A DNA stretch of 64,000 nt from Calliphora vicina (lineage: Eukaryota; Arthropoda; Insecta; Diptera; Calliphoridae): positions 62,772,501-62,836,500 of the forward strand of contig NC_088782.1 in assembly GCF_958450345.1 (NCBI RefSeq), in the 5' to 3' direction. Every line of letters starts with the position of its first letter. The first letter of the stretch is position 1. Below the pieces are notes generated by a model. It did not search any database, was not told where the DNA came from, and was given only the letters and a program-made list of their open reading frames with translations. Position numbers and translations under genes: made by a program. Positions 11,945 to 22,427 of the stretch are shown here, in pieces.

Positions 11945-12219
11945 CAGGGTTGTCACACATTTTCTTCGGAATGGTTTTTATTCCGATCGATTTCGTTTTA
12001 GGTTCTTTATTAATTCCAAAAATATTTAATAATTCTGTATTTCTGATATTAATTTGACGCGATTTTTATATTAAAACAAAAGTAAGAAATTGATTAAATC
12101 CAATTTGAAAACTGAAAGTGGTTTCATTCCGAAAGAAATTTTCGTTTTACTTTTTCTAGAGAAGCGAAATACGGAATTAATTCCACTTTCAATTGGAATG
12201 GAATTCTATGACAGGTCTG
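11945..12219. mobile_element. possible MITE inserted in LINE-1
   Basis: CAGGGTTGTCACA on the left and TGACAGGTCTG on the right form imperfect ends around a 275-bp A/T-rich segment with no LINE-like coding. TTTCAATTGGAAT occurs directly at about 11896 and 12188, in one case outside the left end. No clean duplication was found. Confidence 0.4.
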
Positions 12220-13079
12220 ATAGATACATGTGCCAACTCGATCACCCTTCCTAGATCTTCCGTATAGACTGAGAGACTCTTTGGTCCATCCATTAATTCT
12301 GTATATTTCCGATTATACTGGCGTAAGGCATATGTTTCCATGCACCAATCGCATTTAGCCTGAAGGTCGTAATGAATGCCTGGTCATTATATCCACAGGG
12401 ATCCAGTTTAATATAGTAAAGAGCGACTTTGTTGCAGTGGTATGTAAATTGTCTAGTGACTTCCATCATACAGATACTCCATAGAATAATATCGGCTTGG
12501 TGACCGTATCGAATAGCCAATTTACATACTGCGGTCTAATACCCCAATGCGCACCTATGGACTTCCTGCAGACATACATAGCCGTCAAGGCTTTGGATGT
12601 ACTTGCTTCGGTATTGGGTTTCCGGGATAGTTTACTACCCAGAATAACATCCCAGTATTTTGCGCTGTCCGATAGTATAGTTCAAGACCATCGGGGTAGC
12701 GAGAAATAAGGAAGCTCGGCCTTGCTTGAATTCACAATCACTATCCACTGTCAGTACTCCACCGACTTAGTATACTGAGTGCATTTTCCAACCGTTGTGA
12801 TGTCGTGCCCAAGTGTATTCCAGATACTGCCACTGCTACGTCATCCGCATAGGTGACCCATGTGATTCAATTTATGCCTAGATTCCACAGAAGTGGTGAT
12901 AAGGCGCCTTCTTGAGGCGTATCCCTCGTGGCCATTCTCGCTATCGTGACCGTTCAATTTTCAGAACGAATGGTAATGTAGAAGGTTCATGATAAACCTA
13001 ACAATTGATTGATCCAGACCAAGATCTTGTAGGACTGATCCTATAGTTGCAGATTATACATTATTGAAAGTTCCTTCTA

Positions 13080-13250
13080 TATCCAGAAAGGCCACTAATG
13101 TAAAATTGTCAAATTCAAGGGATTTCTCAATGTATCCCACTAATGAGGGAAGTGTCTCAAGTTGCCAATTCTACATTATCCAGAAAGGCCACTAATGTAA
13201 AATTATCAAATTAAAGAGAGATTTCTCAATGAATCCCAATAATGAGTGAA
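13080..13250 (-). repeat. 97-bp-period direct duplication in LINE-1
   Basis: The text beginning tatccagaaaggccactaat is present at 13080-13153 and again at about 13177-13250 with several differences. It covers the RT palm segment of LINE-1. Confidence 0.85.
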
Positions 13251-13439
13251 GTGCTGTCTCAACAGATTGCACCTTCATGTAAGCTTGTTCAGAAGAAGAT
13301 AGTGATGCTTGCTACAAAGATACTCGCATGTGGGTGTCGATGATTCTCTCAAGGGTGTTCTGCAAGAATGATGATAGACTTATCTAAAATCGTTTGCTTG
13401 GTCTAAAATCGTTTGCTTTGGTGTGTGGCATTTTCCCTA

Positions 13440-13815
13440 CTTTCGGAATGAATATCACAGTGCATTCGGTACATCGGTTTGGTATGTACGATATAGGAGT
13501 GACCAGATCCATCAGGGCCCGAAGACTTGTAAGAATCGAAGGTCCGTATGGCCCATTTTCCAATATCCTCGTCAATTATAATTGACGGAGTTGTCCGGTT
13601 GTGCGGCTGGGATCCACCAGTCGTATCTAATGCCAGGTTCCCCGGAAAGTGAGTGTCCATGAGTGAGTGTCACAGTGCATTCGGTCCATCGATTTGGTAT
13701 GTACGACCATGTGCGACAGGCATGATAAATAACTATCAGCCAAGGAGTGACTAGATCCATCCGGCTCGGAGACTTGTAAGAATCAAAGCTCCATATGGCC
13801 CATTTTACCATGAGC
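13440..13815 (-). repeat. about 220-bp-offset direct duplication in LINE-1
   Basis: A segment at about 13450-13565 (starting tcacagtgcattcggtacat) reappears diverged at about 13669-13807 (starting tcacagtgcattcggtccat). The later copy has about 30 extra bases. Both copies carry the F-D-S-Y-K-S block. Confidence 0.8.
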
Positions 13816-13990
13816 AATTCCAGTGTCTCAAGTCCATCAGTGGTCCACCTATCATCCTGTTTCTGAATGTAACATTGACCAGTTGGTGTTTTCGACAGCA
13901 TCTTGCGCAGACGGCTGGTCTCGGAGGAACTTTCGACGAAGCTACAAATTCCTCCAGGATTTGCGTTTTGCGCTTCTAAACTGATTTGTA

Positions 13991-14469
13991 CTTAGAACTA
14001 ATTTTGTATGAGGATTGCCGAATAATCAACATATTTATGACAGGGGATGTAGCGAAGCGAACCGGGTTTGATAGTTTATCATATTATTGTGTATTTATTT
14101 GTATTGAGTTGAAGAGATATGGTACTATATACATGATGACAAATCAAACGTAATCAGTTTAGAAACTTGACGCCAAATTTATTTACGTCAAAACTGTATG
14201 AATAATAAATGACTTGATAAGGAATTTAAAGTTCCAACACGTACAAAGCAAATTCATCATTCATTGAATAAACGCATAGTACGAATATTACAAATAAAAT
14301 AAACAAAATATTTCTTAAATCTACAAAATTTGTATGTAAATATTTCAATTTACTTTCAAATTAATAAACATTTTAATACAAATTCCTTTACTTAGCGCCC
14401 TGGTATTTCCTCATTTCTTGGTAAATAATCTACTGGTGATTAGTCAAATTCTTATGATAAATACTATTT
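13991..14469. other. no recognised feature
   Basis: A/T-rich stretch between LINE-1 and a family A element; nothing identifiable. Confidence 0.55.
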
Positions 14470-15081
14470 TTATATCCTTCACCTTCGTGAGAATGATATA
14501 ATAAGTTTGTCATTCCGTTTGTAATTTCCACAATACAATTTTCCGACCCTATAAAGTATATTTATTCTGGATCCTTATAGATAGAGGAGTCGATTAAGCT
14601 ATGTCTGTCTGTTGAAATCAATTTTCTGAAGACCTCAGATATCTTCGAGATCCAAATCTTCAATAATTCTGTCAGACATGCTTTCGAGAAGTTTCCTATT
14701 TAAAATCAGCAAAATCGGTACATAAATGGCTGAGATATGAGGAAAAAACCAGGACAACCTCGATTTTTGACCTATTTTTGACCTATATCTGGATTACTGG
14801 TCATTAATATAGACAATATGGATATCTAAGGATAGATATTTCGAAGGCCTTTGCAACGACGGATATAAGACCATAGTAAGTTAAGTTCGACCTACAATTA
14901 ACAAACAACATTTTTTAAAATTTAAAATAACAATTCGAAAAAATGTATTTCCAAAAAATGAAAAAAACTTTGGAAAAAAAATTTTGTTTACCTAAAAATA
15001 TTTAAAATTTGTATTTTGAAGTATAATTTGGTGAAGGGTATATAAGATTCGATACAGCCGAATATAGCTCTCTTAATTGTT
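14470..15081 (+). mobile_element. repeat family A copy, near full length
   Basis: It starts with the 5' hairpin region (tatatccttcaccttcgtga, mutated). The gaccctataaagtatat block, the gtccgtctgt-like block, the text near atcggtacataaatggctga and a low-complexity A/T tract follow. It ends with gataCAGCCGAATATAGCTC, where the hairpin is weakened by substitution. Family features: subterminal GGTGAAGGGTATA and TATACCCTTCACC are inverted copies of each other, both ends can form hairpins, and there is no coding capacity. The (GTCY)n core and 3' hairpin recall DINE/mini-me elements (inference). Confidence 0.85.
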
Positions 15082-16199
15082 TACAATAACTCATTCCATT
15101 CCAAATAAATTAAGACAATGAAATGCAAAATTCCTTAGATAACGATTGTTTGGGGAAATACCACCACAGAAATAAACTCTAATCAAAATATTATTTCAAA
15201 AATAATAAACAAAACAAGTTATATATTGTGCCGGATTCAAATATAGCCATCACCTATATAATACGGGCTGCAATTTTTAAGCATTTCATATAAAAACAGA
15301 GGTCGGGTCAATAATACTGTGACTTTTTCAATTTCTTGCCTTTTAACTGAAAGGGCAACATTGCTCCTGTCAACATGCATCTGTCAGTTAACTCCTGTCA
15401 TTTAGTTTGTGTTTGATAACATTGATAACAGAGAACGCGTGAATTGAGGAGAAATTGGAAAAAAAATGAATTTCATCGGTACATAATCCAAATTATATTA
15501 ACTTAAAACTCCTGAAGTTTAATTTTCCAATAGTCTTTTTTGAAATTTTCGTAATTTTTACCTCCTTAATACTCATGGTATTTTCATCCTAATTTGCCAG
15601 CTTCAAAGTTCAATTCAATAAGAACTAAAATAGCAACAAAAAGAAAACCAAATGTTTTAAAAATAATTGTCACTTTGGCGACAGACATAAAACATTTCTC
15701 GTTTTTTTTTTTGAAAAACATACATTTTCAAATGTCTAGACTAGAATGTGCAGCAGTAGGCAGAGCACAGACATTGCACTTGTCTTGCGAAATGCAAACA
15801 GTAAATTATAGAGGAAAACCACAATAATTTTATTAATAAAAAAAAAAGAAAACTGTTTCAGTTTTATTTCTGCAATATCAATTATGGTTTGCTAAAAGAA
15901 AGATTTGTATTAAAAAAAATTGTGAATAGAATGGTGCACATTTTTTTGACAATTAAATCTCAAAAAAGGAAATAACTTCAATAAGTATGATAAGCACTAA
16001 TTTGATAACATTGACCACGATCACTTAAGATCATGTTAGTCGACAGTAGATTCATTGTGACTCAATTGTCTATTGTGAATCAATTGTCTACCATGCAGAC
16101 AGTTATGGGATTTATTACATTTGATTTACATTCGAATCGATTAAAAGAATCCAATTTGACCTTAATTCACTAAAACCTTAATCCATAAAATCCATTCCC
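15082..16199. other. no recognised feature
   Basis: A/T-rich. The short frame at 15594-15827 has no recognisable domain. Text around 16155-16205 (cttaattcactaaaacctta) resembles the flank shared by the 35-bp arrays (see 26791-27300), suggesting a small remnant of that unit. Confidence 0.5.
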
Positions 16200-16540
16200 A
16201 ATCCTTCAAATCTTTTACGTAAAGTATCACTTGTGACATTTCCAATTATACCATTATCCAGCTGGGACTCTATGGAACCATCTACACCCCAGATGATACT
16301 CATTACATTCAGAGTTTCTTACAAGTTCCGACCATATTAAATAGAAGATGTGAAATAGTACAGCCTTGTCTTACTCCAATGACCCTTGTGAACAATGCAG
16401 CAGTTGACGTTTACTTGTAAGGCTTAAGGGAGACTAGTTTCTTTGGCATGCCTTTGCATTTTAGTGAGCTCCATGTCATTCTGTGATTAATTGTGTGAAA
16501 TGCTTTTTCGAAGACGCCGAAAGTTAAATATAAGAGGATG
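16200..16540 (-). pseudogene. reverse transcriptase fragment, RTE-like
   Basis: On the minus strand, shifted frames give F-E-K-A-F, then L-K-C-K-G-M-P-K-K-L-V-S-L and IGVRQGCTISHLLFNM. These correspond to the palm (FEKAFD) and the GVRQGC-ISPLLFN motif typical of RTE-type and related non-LTR elements. The catalytic YADD region is not present. Short, broken and not part of LINE-2, which uses a different RT type. Confidence 0.7.
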
Positions 16541-16599
16541 ATCGCCATTTCCAGACGATCCTACTTTTTCTAAAGGGATGATTCTATTGACATGAAATT

Positions 16600-18310
16600 T
16601 CACATAGACATAGCAGAGGAGCATTCGAATTTAATTTTAGAAGACTGACTCCACAAGCTGACATGGCTCGAGGGCTGTGTGATGTTGAAGCTAGGATGAC
16701 TCCTCCGATGACATCCCAGAAGGAACTGTTTCGACAACATGAAGCTGTGTTTCTTTACTGGAAGAACCTACGTTTCCTCATGTAGATGGTGTTCCGAGGT
16801 AACTTGCATGAAGCCTGTGACAGTCCTTAAGGCAGCATTTTGGCAGCTTTGAATATTTTTCCACTGGGTATCACTGCAGCTGCGTGATTCAGCATAACTC
16901 ACCACTGACCTACCAATCGTTTCTTTATCCATTCCTCATCTGCTGCCGGCTAGTGCTTTGATACTTTGTGCGTGATTGCAGTGGCATGAGCGGAGGAGTT
17001 AAAGAGTCTGTCAAAGGTGACCGAGGTTGAGATATACCTTATTCGTACCGGTACTAAAGAGTGTTGCTGATGTTATAGTAGTTAAACATCAGTGTCGGCA
17101 GGACTCCTCCATAAGGAACTTATTGTTTAACTATACGGAGTAGTAGAGACAAACGCTTACTACAAACGCTTACTCAGTGGCGGCAGGAACCCTCCATGAG
17201 GAACTTATTGTTTAACTATACGGAGTGGTATAGTTAAACAAGCGTTTGTCTCTACCACTCCTTATAGTTAAACAATAAGTTCCTCATGGAGGGGTCCTGC
17301 CGCCACTGAGGAACTTATTGTTTAACTATACGGAGCGGTAGAGACAAACGCTTACTACACCGTATAGTTAAACAAGAAGTTCCTCAAGGCGGGGTCCTGC
17401 CGCCACTCCTGTTTAACTACTATATCATCAGCAACACTCTTTACTCTACAAACGACTGTCGGCCACTCAGATTATTACGAAACATTCGACGGTGACGAAA
17501 TCCTTTGACAAGTGTAGCGCCATGAGAATTGTCCTTTCACAAGGCCTCTGCTGGTCTAAGCCTTGTGGGATGTGTGTGGCAATGGCGGTTAATGACATTG
17601 TTGTGCTGTGCATTTTACCGAATCCATGCTGGTAGGTGGCAGGTCAGCTGGGCGAGGAGAAGAGCCTCAAGAGGCTTCGCGACATGTGATATGAGCGATA
17701 TCGGCTGCATTGATGGCCTCTGCTACTTTAGTTGACGTAAAAAGCTGTGGTATGTCCGAGACTGGAAGGTTGTGTAGTTCCCAAACAACAGATACGATAA
17801 GAGAAAGACCAAACTGTAGACCATAACTTACTAACTCCTGAACTCAAGTTGCAGTTCTTCTAATGATCTGACCATTTTTTCGCTTATCTGCATTTTCCAA
17901 CCCGCTAATATCCCAATTCAGCTGCGCGATCTTTAGGTCGCCAGAGTTGGTATTTCGGATCTCATCATGCAGTCTCTAAAGCCGTGCCAGTCTGTTTTCT
18001 TTTGGTTGATATAAATACAGCGTTCAGAGACAATGAAATCGTTGGGTCGGTCCAGACAAACGATTATGGGTAAGAGATCAGACCCTAGACAAACTACTGC
18101 TCGCCAGGTATCGTAGTTGATCAGACCCGAACTCGCTATTGTGATGTTTGTAAAGGTATCGCAGTTACCCATAATCCTTGTGGGGGCATCGTCATTCAAT
18201 GTGCAGAAATTGGATTCTACGATTTCTTCCGCTAACGACGCACCTCTCTGGTCTTCCACTAGGTTAGAGTGGCAAGAGCTGATGGTCCCCTAGGACTTTA
18301 TGCCGTAGAT
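16600..18310 (-). pseudogene. LINE-2: decayed non-LTR retrotransposon ORF2 (endonuclease and RT)
   Basis: Read on the minus strand. The C-terminal part of the AP-type endonuclease (about 18310-17880) includes RGASLAEEI, DAPTRI and VCLGSDLLPI, where the family motif SDHLPI has lost its histidine. RT N-terminal text follows with LEALLLAQLTCHLP-like and ALHLSKDFVTV (family ALDLSKAFDTV; about 17800-17450). The RT C-terminal part (about 17040-16600) has VTFDRLFNSSAHATAI, IQSCQNAALRTVTGF and VLPVKKHSFMLSKQFLL. The RT centre with the YADD site is absent. In its place stands the compound palindrome 17055-17443. Stops and shifts throughout. A jockey-superfamily element by similarity; the clade is not resolved. 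Confidence 0.85.
17055..17443. mobile_element. compound palindromic element inside LINE-2
   Basis: Outer inverted repeat: TAAAGAGTGTTGCTGATGTT (from 17055) against its complement ending at 17443. Inside, a block GAGGAACTTATTGTTTAACT plus ATACGGAG occurs forward at about 17113-17140 (first base different), 17198-17225 and 17308-17335. It occurs inverted at about 17259-17288 and 17361-17386. A linked block with GGCGGCAGGA and GAGACAAACGCTTACTAC alternates with it. Arms of about 50 bp at 17176-17225 and 17258-17307 are almost perfectly complementary. No coding frame and no clear duplication at the outer ends. Confidence 0.85.
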
Positions 18311-18784
18311 ATTTATTGTTGAAATTATAAACATTAAATTTTTCATATTTTATCGAAGCTAAACAACCACCTTCGAGTTTTCGGCTTTTAAAATGCTATA
18401 CTATTAAGATGAAGCATTTCCATACGCATTTTAGAAGGAACTACTGTAACCATATTTGCAAGGGTGCTGGGTAAAACCGAATTAAAGAACGAAGGTCTTA
18501 TCTATAGATAAATTCTTTATACATTGAATAAAACAAATGTGGGTTTTTTTGAAACAACAAATGTGGTTAGCTATTGTGGAATATGCATAAATAAAGGTTT
18601 AAATAATTATTAAAAATATAAACAAAGCAAGTGATTCACTACTATAAATAAAGATATGGATGCCAGTACTTCTACCGCAATTTATATTTAATATTTACAT
18701 TTGCGACGATCAGTATTTATTGGTTAAACTTAGCTTAAACTTGACATATGTAAATTGGTATTAATATTTAGGCACAAATATTAT
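18311..18784. other. no recognised feature
   Basis: A/T-rich spacer between LINE-2 and a mariner relic. Confidence 0.5.
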
Positions 18785-19375
18785 CCCTAACAGCTGAAAA
18801 TACTCAGATTGATAGTATTTCAAAACGAAAGAACTTGAAAGACAATTTTGAACGCTATAAAAGAAAATCATTTTTGCACTGAATCATGTCATGCGATAAA
18901 AAATGGATCCATTATGATAACCCGAAGCGTAAGAGATCGTATGTGAAAAGGGTCCTATCTATTATAAGCAGCTGTGATCTGACCATCACAGGAAACCTGG
19001 AAACCTGTACCGAACGCAACCGATGCTCGATTGAAGCGAGCATTGGACGAAAAACGCCCAGAATATGCGACCAGACATGAAACGCGTTGCAACGCTCGGC
19101 CACATGTTGCAATACCTGTTAAAGAGGATTTAGAATGAAATGGTTGGGAAGTTTTACCTCACCCGCTTTATAGTACAGATCGAGTCCCGTCCGAATACTA
19201 TTTGTTTCGATCGATGCAGGATGCTCCCTCTGGGATACGCTTCACTTTGGAACAGAGTATCCGAAATTGTCTTGATTCGTTCTTGGCCTAATAAGATGAG
19301 CAGATATTTTGTCTCGGAATCCATATGTTGCCAGAAAGATGGGAAAGGGCCATAGATCGATGTAGGATAACAATG
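18785..19375 (+). pseudogene. mariner transposase relic, C-terminal two thirds
   Basis: The plus strand reads L-H-R-I-M-S-C-D-K-K-W-I-H-Y-D-N-P-K-R-K-R-S near 18876-18940. This matches the conserved mariner block whose usual form is HRIVTGDEKWIHYDNP and contains the first catalytic D. Later frames give a YYLF-like block around 19195-19210 and Q-S-I-R-N-C-L-D-S-F-L-A near the end. Frameshifts separate them, and the N-terminal helix-turn-helix part is missing. Relative of the copies at 8 kb, 43 kb and 62.9 kb. Confidence 0.85.
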
Positions 19376-19391
19376 CTGAATTTTTTCATAT

Positions 19392-19675
19392 TTTTATACC
19401 CTTCACCTTCGTGAGAAGGGTATATATAAGTTTGTCATTCCGTTTGTAATTTCCACAATATAATCCTTATAGATAGCGGAGTCGATTAAGCCATGTCCGT
19501 CCGTCTGTCTGTTGAAATCAAATTTCTGAAGACTCCAGATATCTACGGGATACAAATCTTCAATAATTCTGCCAGACATGCTTTCGAGAAGTTTCCTATT
19601 TAAAATCAGCAAAATCGGTCCACAAATGCCTGAGATATGAGGAAAAAAAACAGGACAACCTCGATTTTTGCCCTA
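19392..19675 (+). mobile_element. repeat family A copy, 5' part only
   Basis: Intact 5' hairpin (tatacccttcaccttcgtga then gaagggtatatataag) and core. It stops abruptly at the middle gacctattt-like block, where another family A copy begins (19676). A block of the Clal-like gaccctataaag text is also deleted inside it. Confidence 0.85.
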
Positions 19676-20342
19676 TTTATACCCTTCACCCTGAGTGGCA
19701 AGGGTATATATAAGTTTGTCATTCCGTTTGTAATTTCCACATTTTTAATTTGCGACCCCATAAAGTATATAAATTCTGGATCGTTATAGATAGCGGAATC
19801 GATATAGCCATGTCAGTCTGTCCGTCTGTGTGTTGAAATCAACTTTCCGAAACCCCCAAATAACTTACATACACGATTCATACATCAATATCTCCGAAAT
19901 TCTTCCGGCTCGGTCGCTATTTGAAATCGAGAAAATCGGATCCACAAATGGCTGAGATATAAGGAAAAAACTAGGACAACCTCGATTTTTGACCTATATC
20001 TGGATTACTAAGTCATTAATATAGACAATATGGATATCTAATAATAGATATTTCAAAGACCTTTGCAACGACGTATATAAGACCATAGTAAGTTGGACAT
20101 ACAATGGGTCAAAATCAGAAAAAAATATTTTTTAACCCGAATTTTTTTCACCAAAAAAAATTAAAAAACAAAAATTTTTTTTTAAAACTTAAAAAAAAAA
20201 AATTTTAAAATACGAAAATTTTTATTCCAAAAAATTAAAAAAACAACTTTTTCTTTACCTAAAACAATTTTGTTTACCTAAAACTATTTAAAATTTGTAT
20301 TTTAAAGTGATAATTTGGTGAGAGCTAGCTCTCTTACTTGTT
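19676..20342 (+). mobile_element. repeat family A copy, full length, divergent subtype
   Basis: It joins head to tail with the preceding truncated copy. The 5' stem is tatacccttcaccctgagtg / gcaagggtata, a compensated variant. The core reads tgcgaccccataaag and has a different middle section (cccccaaataacttacatac), so it represents a distinct subfamily. The 3' hairpin is deleted; the end is gagagctagctctcttacttg. Confidence 0.85.
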
Positions 20343-20421
20343 AGCTCTTATTTTGAAACATTTGTACAATATAAAAGCTAAAAATATGAAAAAAATCAGC
20401 ATTTTTAAGTCATACACCCAA
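20343..20421 (+). mobile_element. mariner 3' end fragment
   Basis: The text tattttgaaacatttgtaca followed by the terminal repeat AAGTCATACACCCAA, which ends at 20421 before TA. This is the same 3' end as in the minus-strand relic at 7451. The rest of the transposon is absent. Confidence 0.75.
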
Positions 20422-20604
20422 TATATTTCGCATTTTTGACATTTATTTCCATGACAAATATCAAAGTTCATTAAAGTATTCAAAAGTTATAGCTAAATTC
20501 GATAGGCTTTCGGATTCACTGGCATTTTGTTAGCTGATATCGCAAGATTGTCATGGGACTGACTTAAATTGAGTCATACTTGAATAGTTCTTACTACCTC
20601 TATA

Positions 20605-21030
20605 TATAAGATATAGCAGGCCTTATATCAGCCAAATAAAAGAGCTTAACGCCCAAAACATAACCAAACAAATAATCGAGAAATAATATCTGGAAACTCC
20701 GGACATAATGTCACGTTATTAATGCTACTCTAAAATTAATTTGAAAGATATTTCAGACCTTATAACAGCCAAATAAAAGTGCTTAACGATCAAAACATAA
20801 CCAAACAAATAATCGAGAAATAATTTCAGGAAACCCCGGACAAAATGTCACGTTATTAATGCTAATCTAAAATTTATTTGAAAGATATTTCAGACCTAAT
20901 ATCAGCCAAATGAAAGTGCTTAACGATCAAAACATAACCAAACAAATATTCGAAAAAAAATTTTTGGAAACCCCAGACATAATGTCACGTTATTAATGCT
21001 GCTCTAAAATGTATTTGAAAGATATTTTTG
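20605..21030. repeat. 137-bp unit, three tandem copies
   Basis: A unit containing atcagccaaataaaagtgct, acataaccaaacaaata and atgtcacgttattaatgct is repeated three times. The anchor cataaccaaacaaata starts at 20659, 20796 and 20933, a constant 137-bp period. Copies 2 and 3 are more alike in part than copy 1. No coding potential. Confidence 0.95.
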
Positions 21031-21058
21031 AAAAAAAACTTGTAACAATGCAAGCTAT

Positions 21059-21173
21059 GACTCCGTTCACACTAGGCAATTTAGTTGCGCGAGTCTCTTG
21101 TGTTTGTAGATGAAAGAGGTAATGTTGGCTTAAGGAGACTTGCGCAACTAAATTGCCTAGTGTGAAATGGGTC
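21059..21173. mobile_element. MITE family 1, copy 2
   Basis: TTCACACTAGGCAATTTAGT at 21066 and its complement ending GTGTGAA at 21166 give inverted ends of more than 30 bp with very few mismatches. The inner part is inverted relative to the copy at 5-156. GAC and GTC just outside may extend the ends. Confidence 0.85.
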
Positions 21174-22427
21174 GTCATAAGCAATTAACTTTTTGAACAT
21201 TTAAACATCAAATTTATGGGTCATTCGTTGTATATTTGTAATATTTGCAATATTCGGATGTGTTTTAAATAATAAATATAAAATTTCAGTTTGGAAATCA
21301 AGTAATATATATTCACTTCTTTTTAGCAATGATTATTCATTTTTATCATCATTGGTCATTTTCCTTGGCAAGTCATCATCAACTGGTAAGAAATTAAATT
21401 TGATGGATTATTTTTTTTTTCCTTTTTTTTGTTGTAATAATCGCACAAAAATTATCTGAACACTCATGAGCGTTTCAAAATCGTAAATTTATTTAAAAGT
21501 CTTTATGGTAGCTGTTGCAAGAGACTGGCGTCATTGTAATGAGTTTTTGAATGCTTTAATGGTTTTTTATAGTTTTTAAAATATACAAATTAAATTGCTA
21601 CAAAAAAATTATATACATATAATCGTACTTAATTTTTGTAGACAATTTCAATATAAATACATATGTACATACGAAACATTCAATATTTTTTTGCATGTTT
21701 TTTTTATTATTTTTTTTTTTGTTTGTAGTTCTATTTTTTATAAATACATAATATTTATTTTGCATCGAACAAAATAATAAAAGAATTGAGAACGGCCTTG
21801 CAAGGCCTTTTAAGACAGATAAATGTACTTGTATTTAAAATACACACAGATACAATTTTATACATTCAGATGTTTGTATCTATGTTTGTATTTAATAATA
21901 TGGACATTAAAACAGTCATGACTGAGTTGACTTTAGTTGAGTCGCACTATTTTGAATTGTGGCGCTCACTCGCTCGCTCGTTCGTTCGTACGATCGTTTA
22001 CCAACTAACTGACTTACAGACAACCTGGCTTAACTGCGTTAAAAGTACAAGTAAGTATCTATGTATCTATATACTGGTTTTTGTTGCACCCGTATCTAAA
22101 CAATCGCATTCTACTAATGAACTCATATATGAGTGTAAGTGAGTTGTGAACGCATGTATAGGTGTATGACTAAGTCAGCAACTAAATTGATCGCCACAAC
22201 TTTTTTATTTTATTATAAATTTGCAATAATTACGACAAGTTATCGCTGAACTGAAAGTTGCCTACCAGTAGCTCAGGTGTGTGCAGAACGATCAATGAAT
22301 GATTTCCTTAAACTATATATAATTATTTAGTTAGATTTACATAAAAACAGGACACTGCATAATTACAACACATGCTAGAAGAATGGGCCTAAGGTTAATA
22401 AGATACATAGATATCAACACAAAAAAC
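21174..22427. other. unassigned; possible unannotated 5' exon near 21.9-22.05 kb
   Basis: Mostly A/T-rich. At 21965-22050 the composition changes (cactcgctcgctcgttcgtt), followed by a sound splice-donor-like GTAAGTAT at 22051. A 118-codon open frame spans 21786-22142 but resembles no protein I know. It may be a non-coding first exon of an unknown gene or chance. Confidence 0.3.

Larger units (their letters stand above)
10916..13990 (-). pseudogene. LINE-1: decayed non-LTR retrotransposon ORF2 (RT and RNase H)
   Basis: Blocks of a reverse transcriptase and RNase H polyprotein are readable in order on the minus strand. They are FDSYKSPGPDG-like text (about 13750-13790), a V-I-F-I-P-K-x-G-K block followed by F-R-P (about 13400-13440), a VVFLDIEGTFNNV-like block (about 13060-13100), TPQEGALSPLLWNLGIN (about 12880-12935) and the catalytic YADDVAVAVSG (about 12825-12860). 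RNase H text follows, with a QAAIKSL block near 11720 and a GH...VADVLAKK block near 11590-11630. The C-terminal LITGHWLFGNHERRLGMP is near 11350-11430. Jockey-clade elements lack RNase H, so an I/LOA-type element is more likely. Stops, frameshifts and internal duplications make it non-functional. A GGTTAGGTTAGGTTA tract at 10917-10933 sits at the expected 3' end. Confidence 0.85.

Noticed and set aside
12293..12709. Frames on both strands in the 12.3-12.7 kb region as separate genes
   Set aside because: The minus-strand text is the RT thumb of LINE-1; the plus-strand frame is its shadow.
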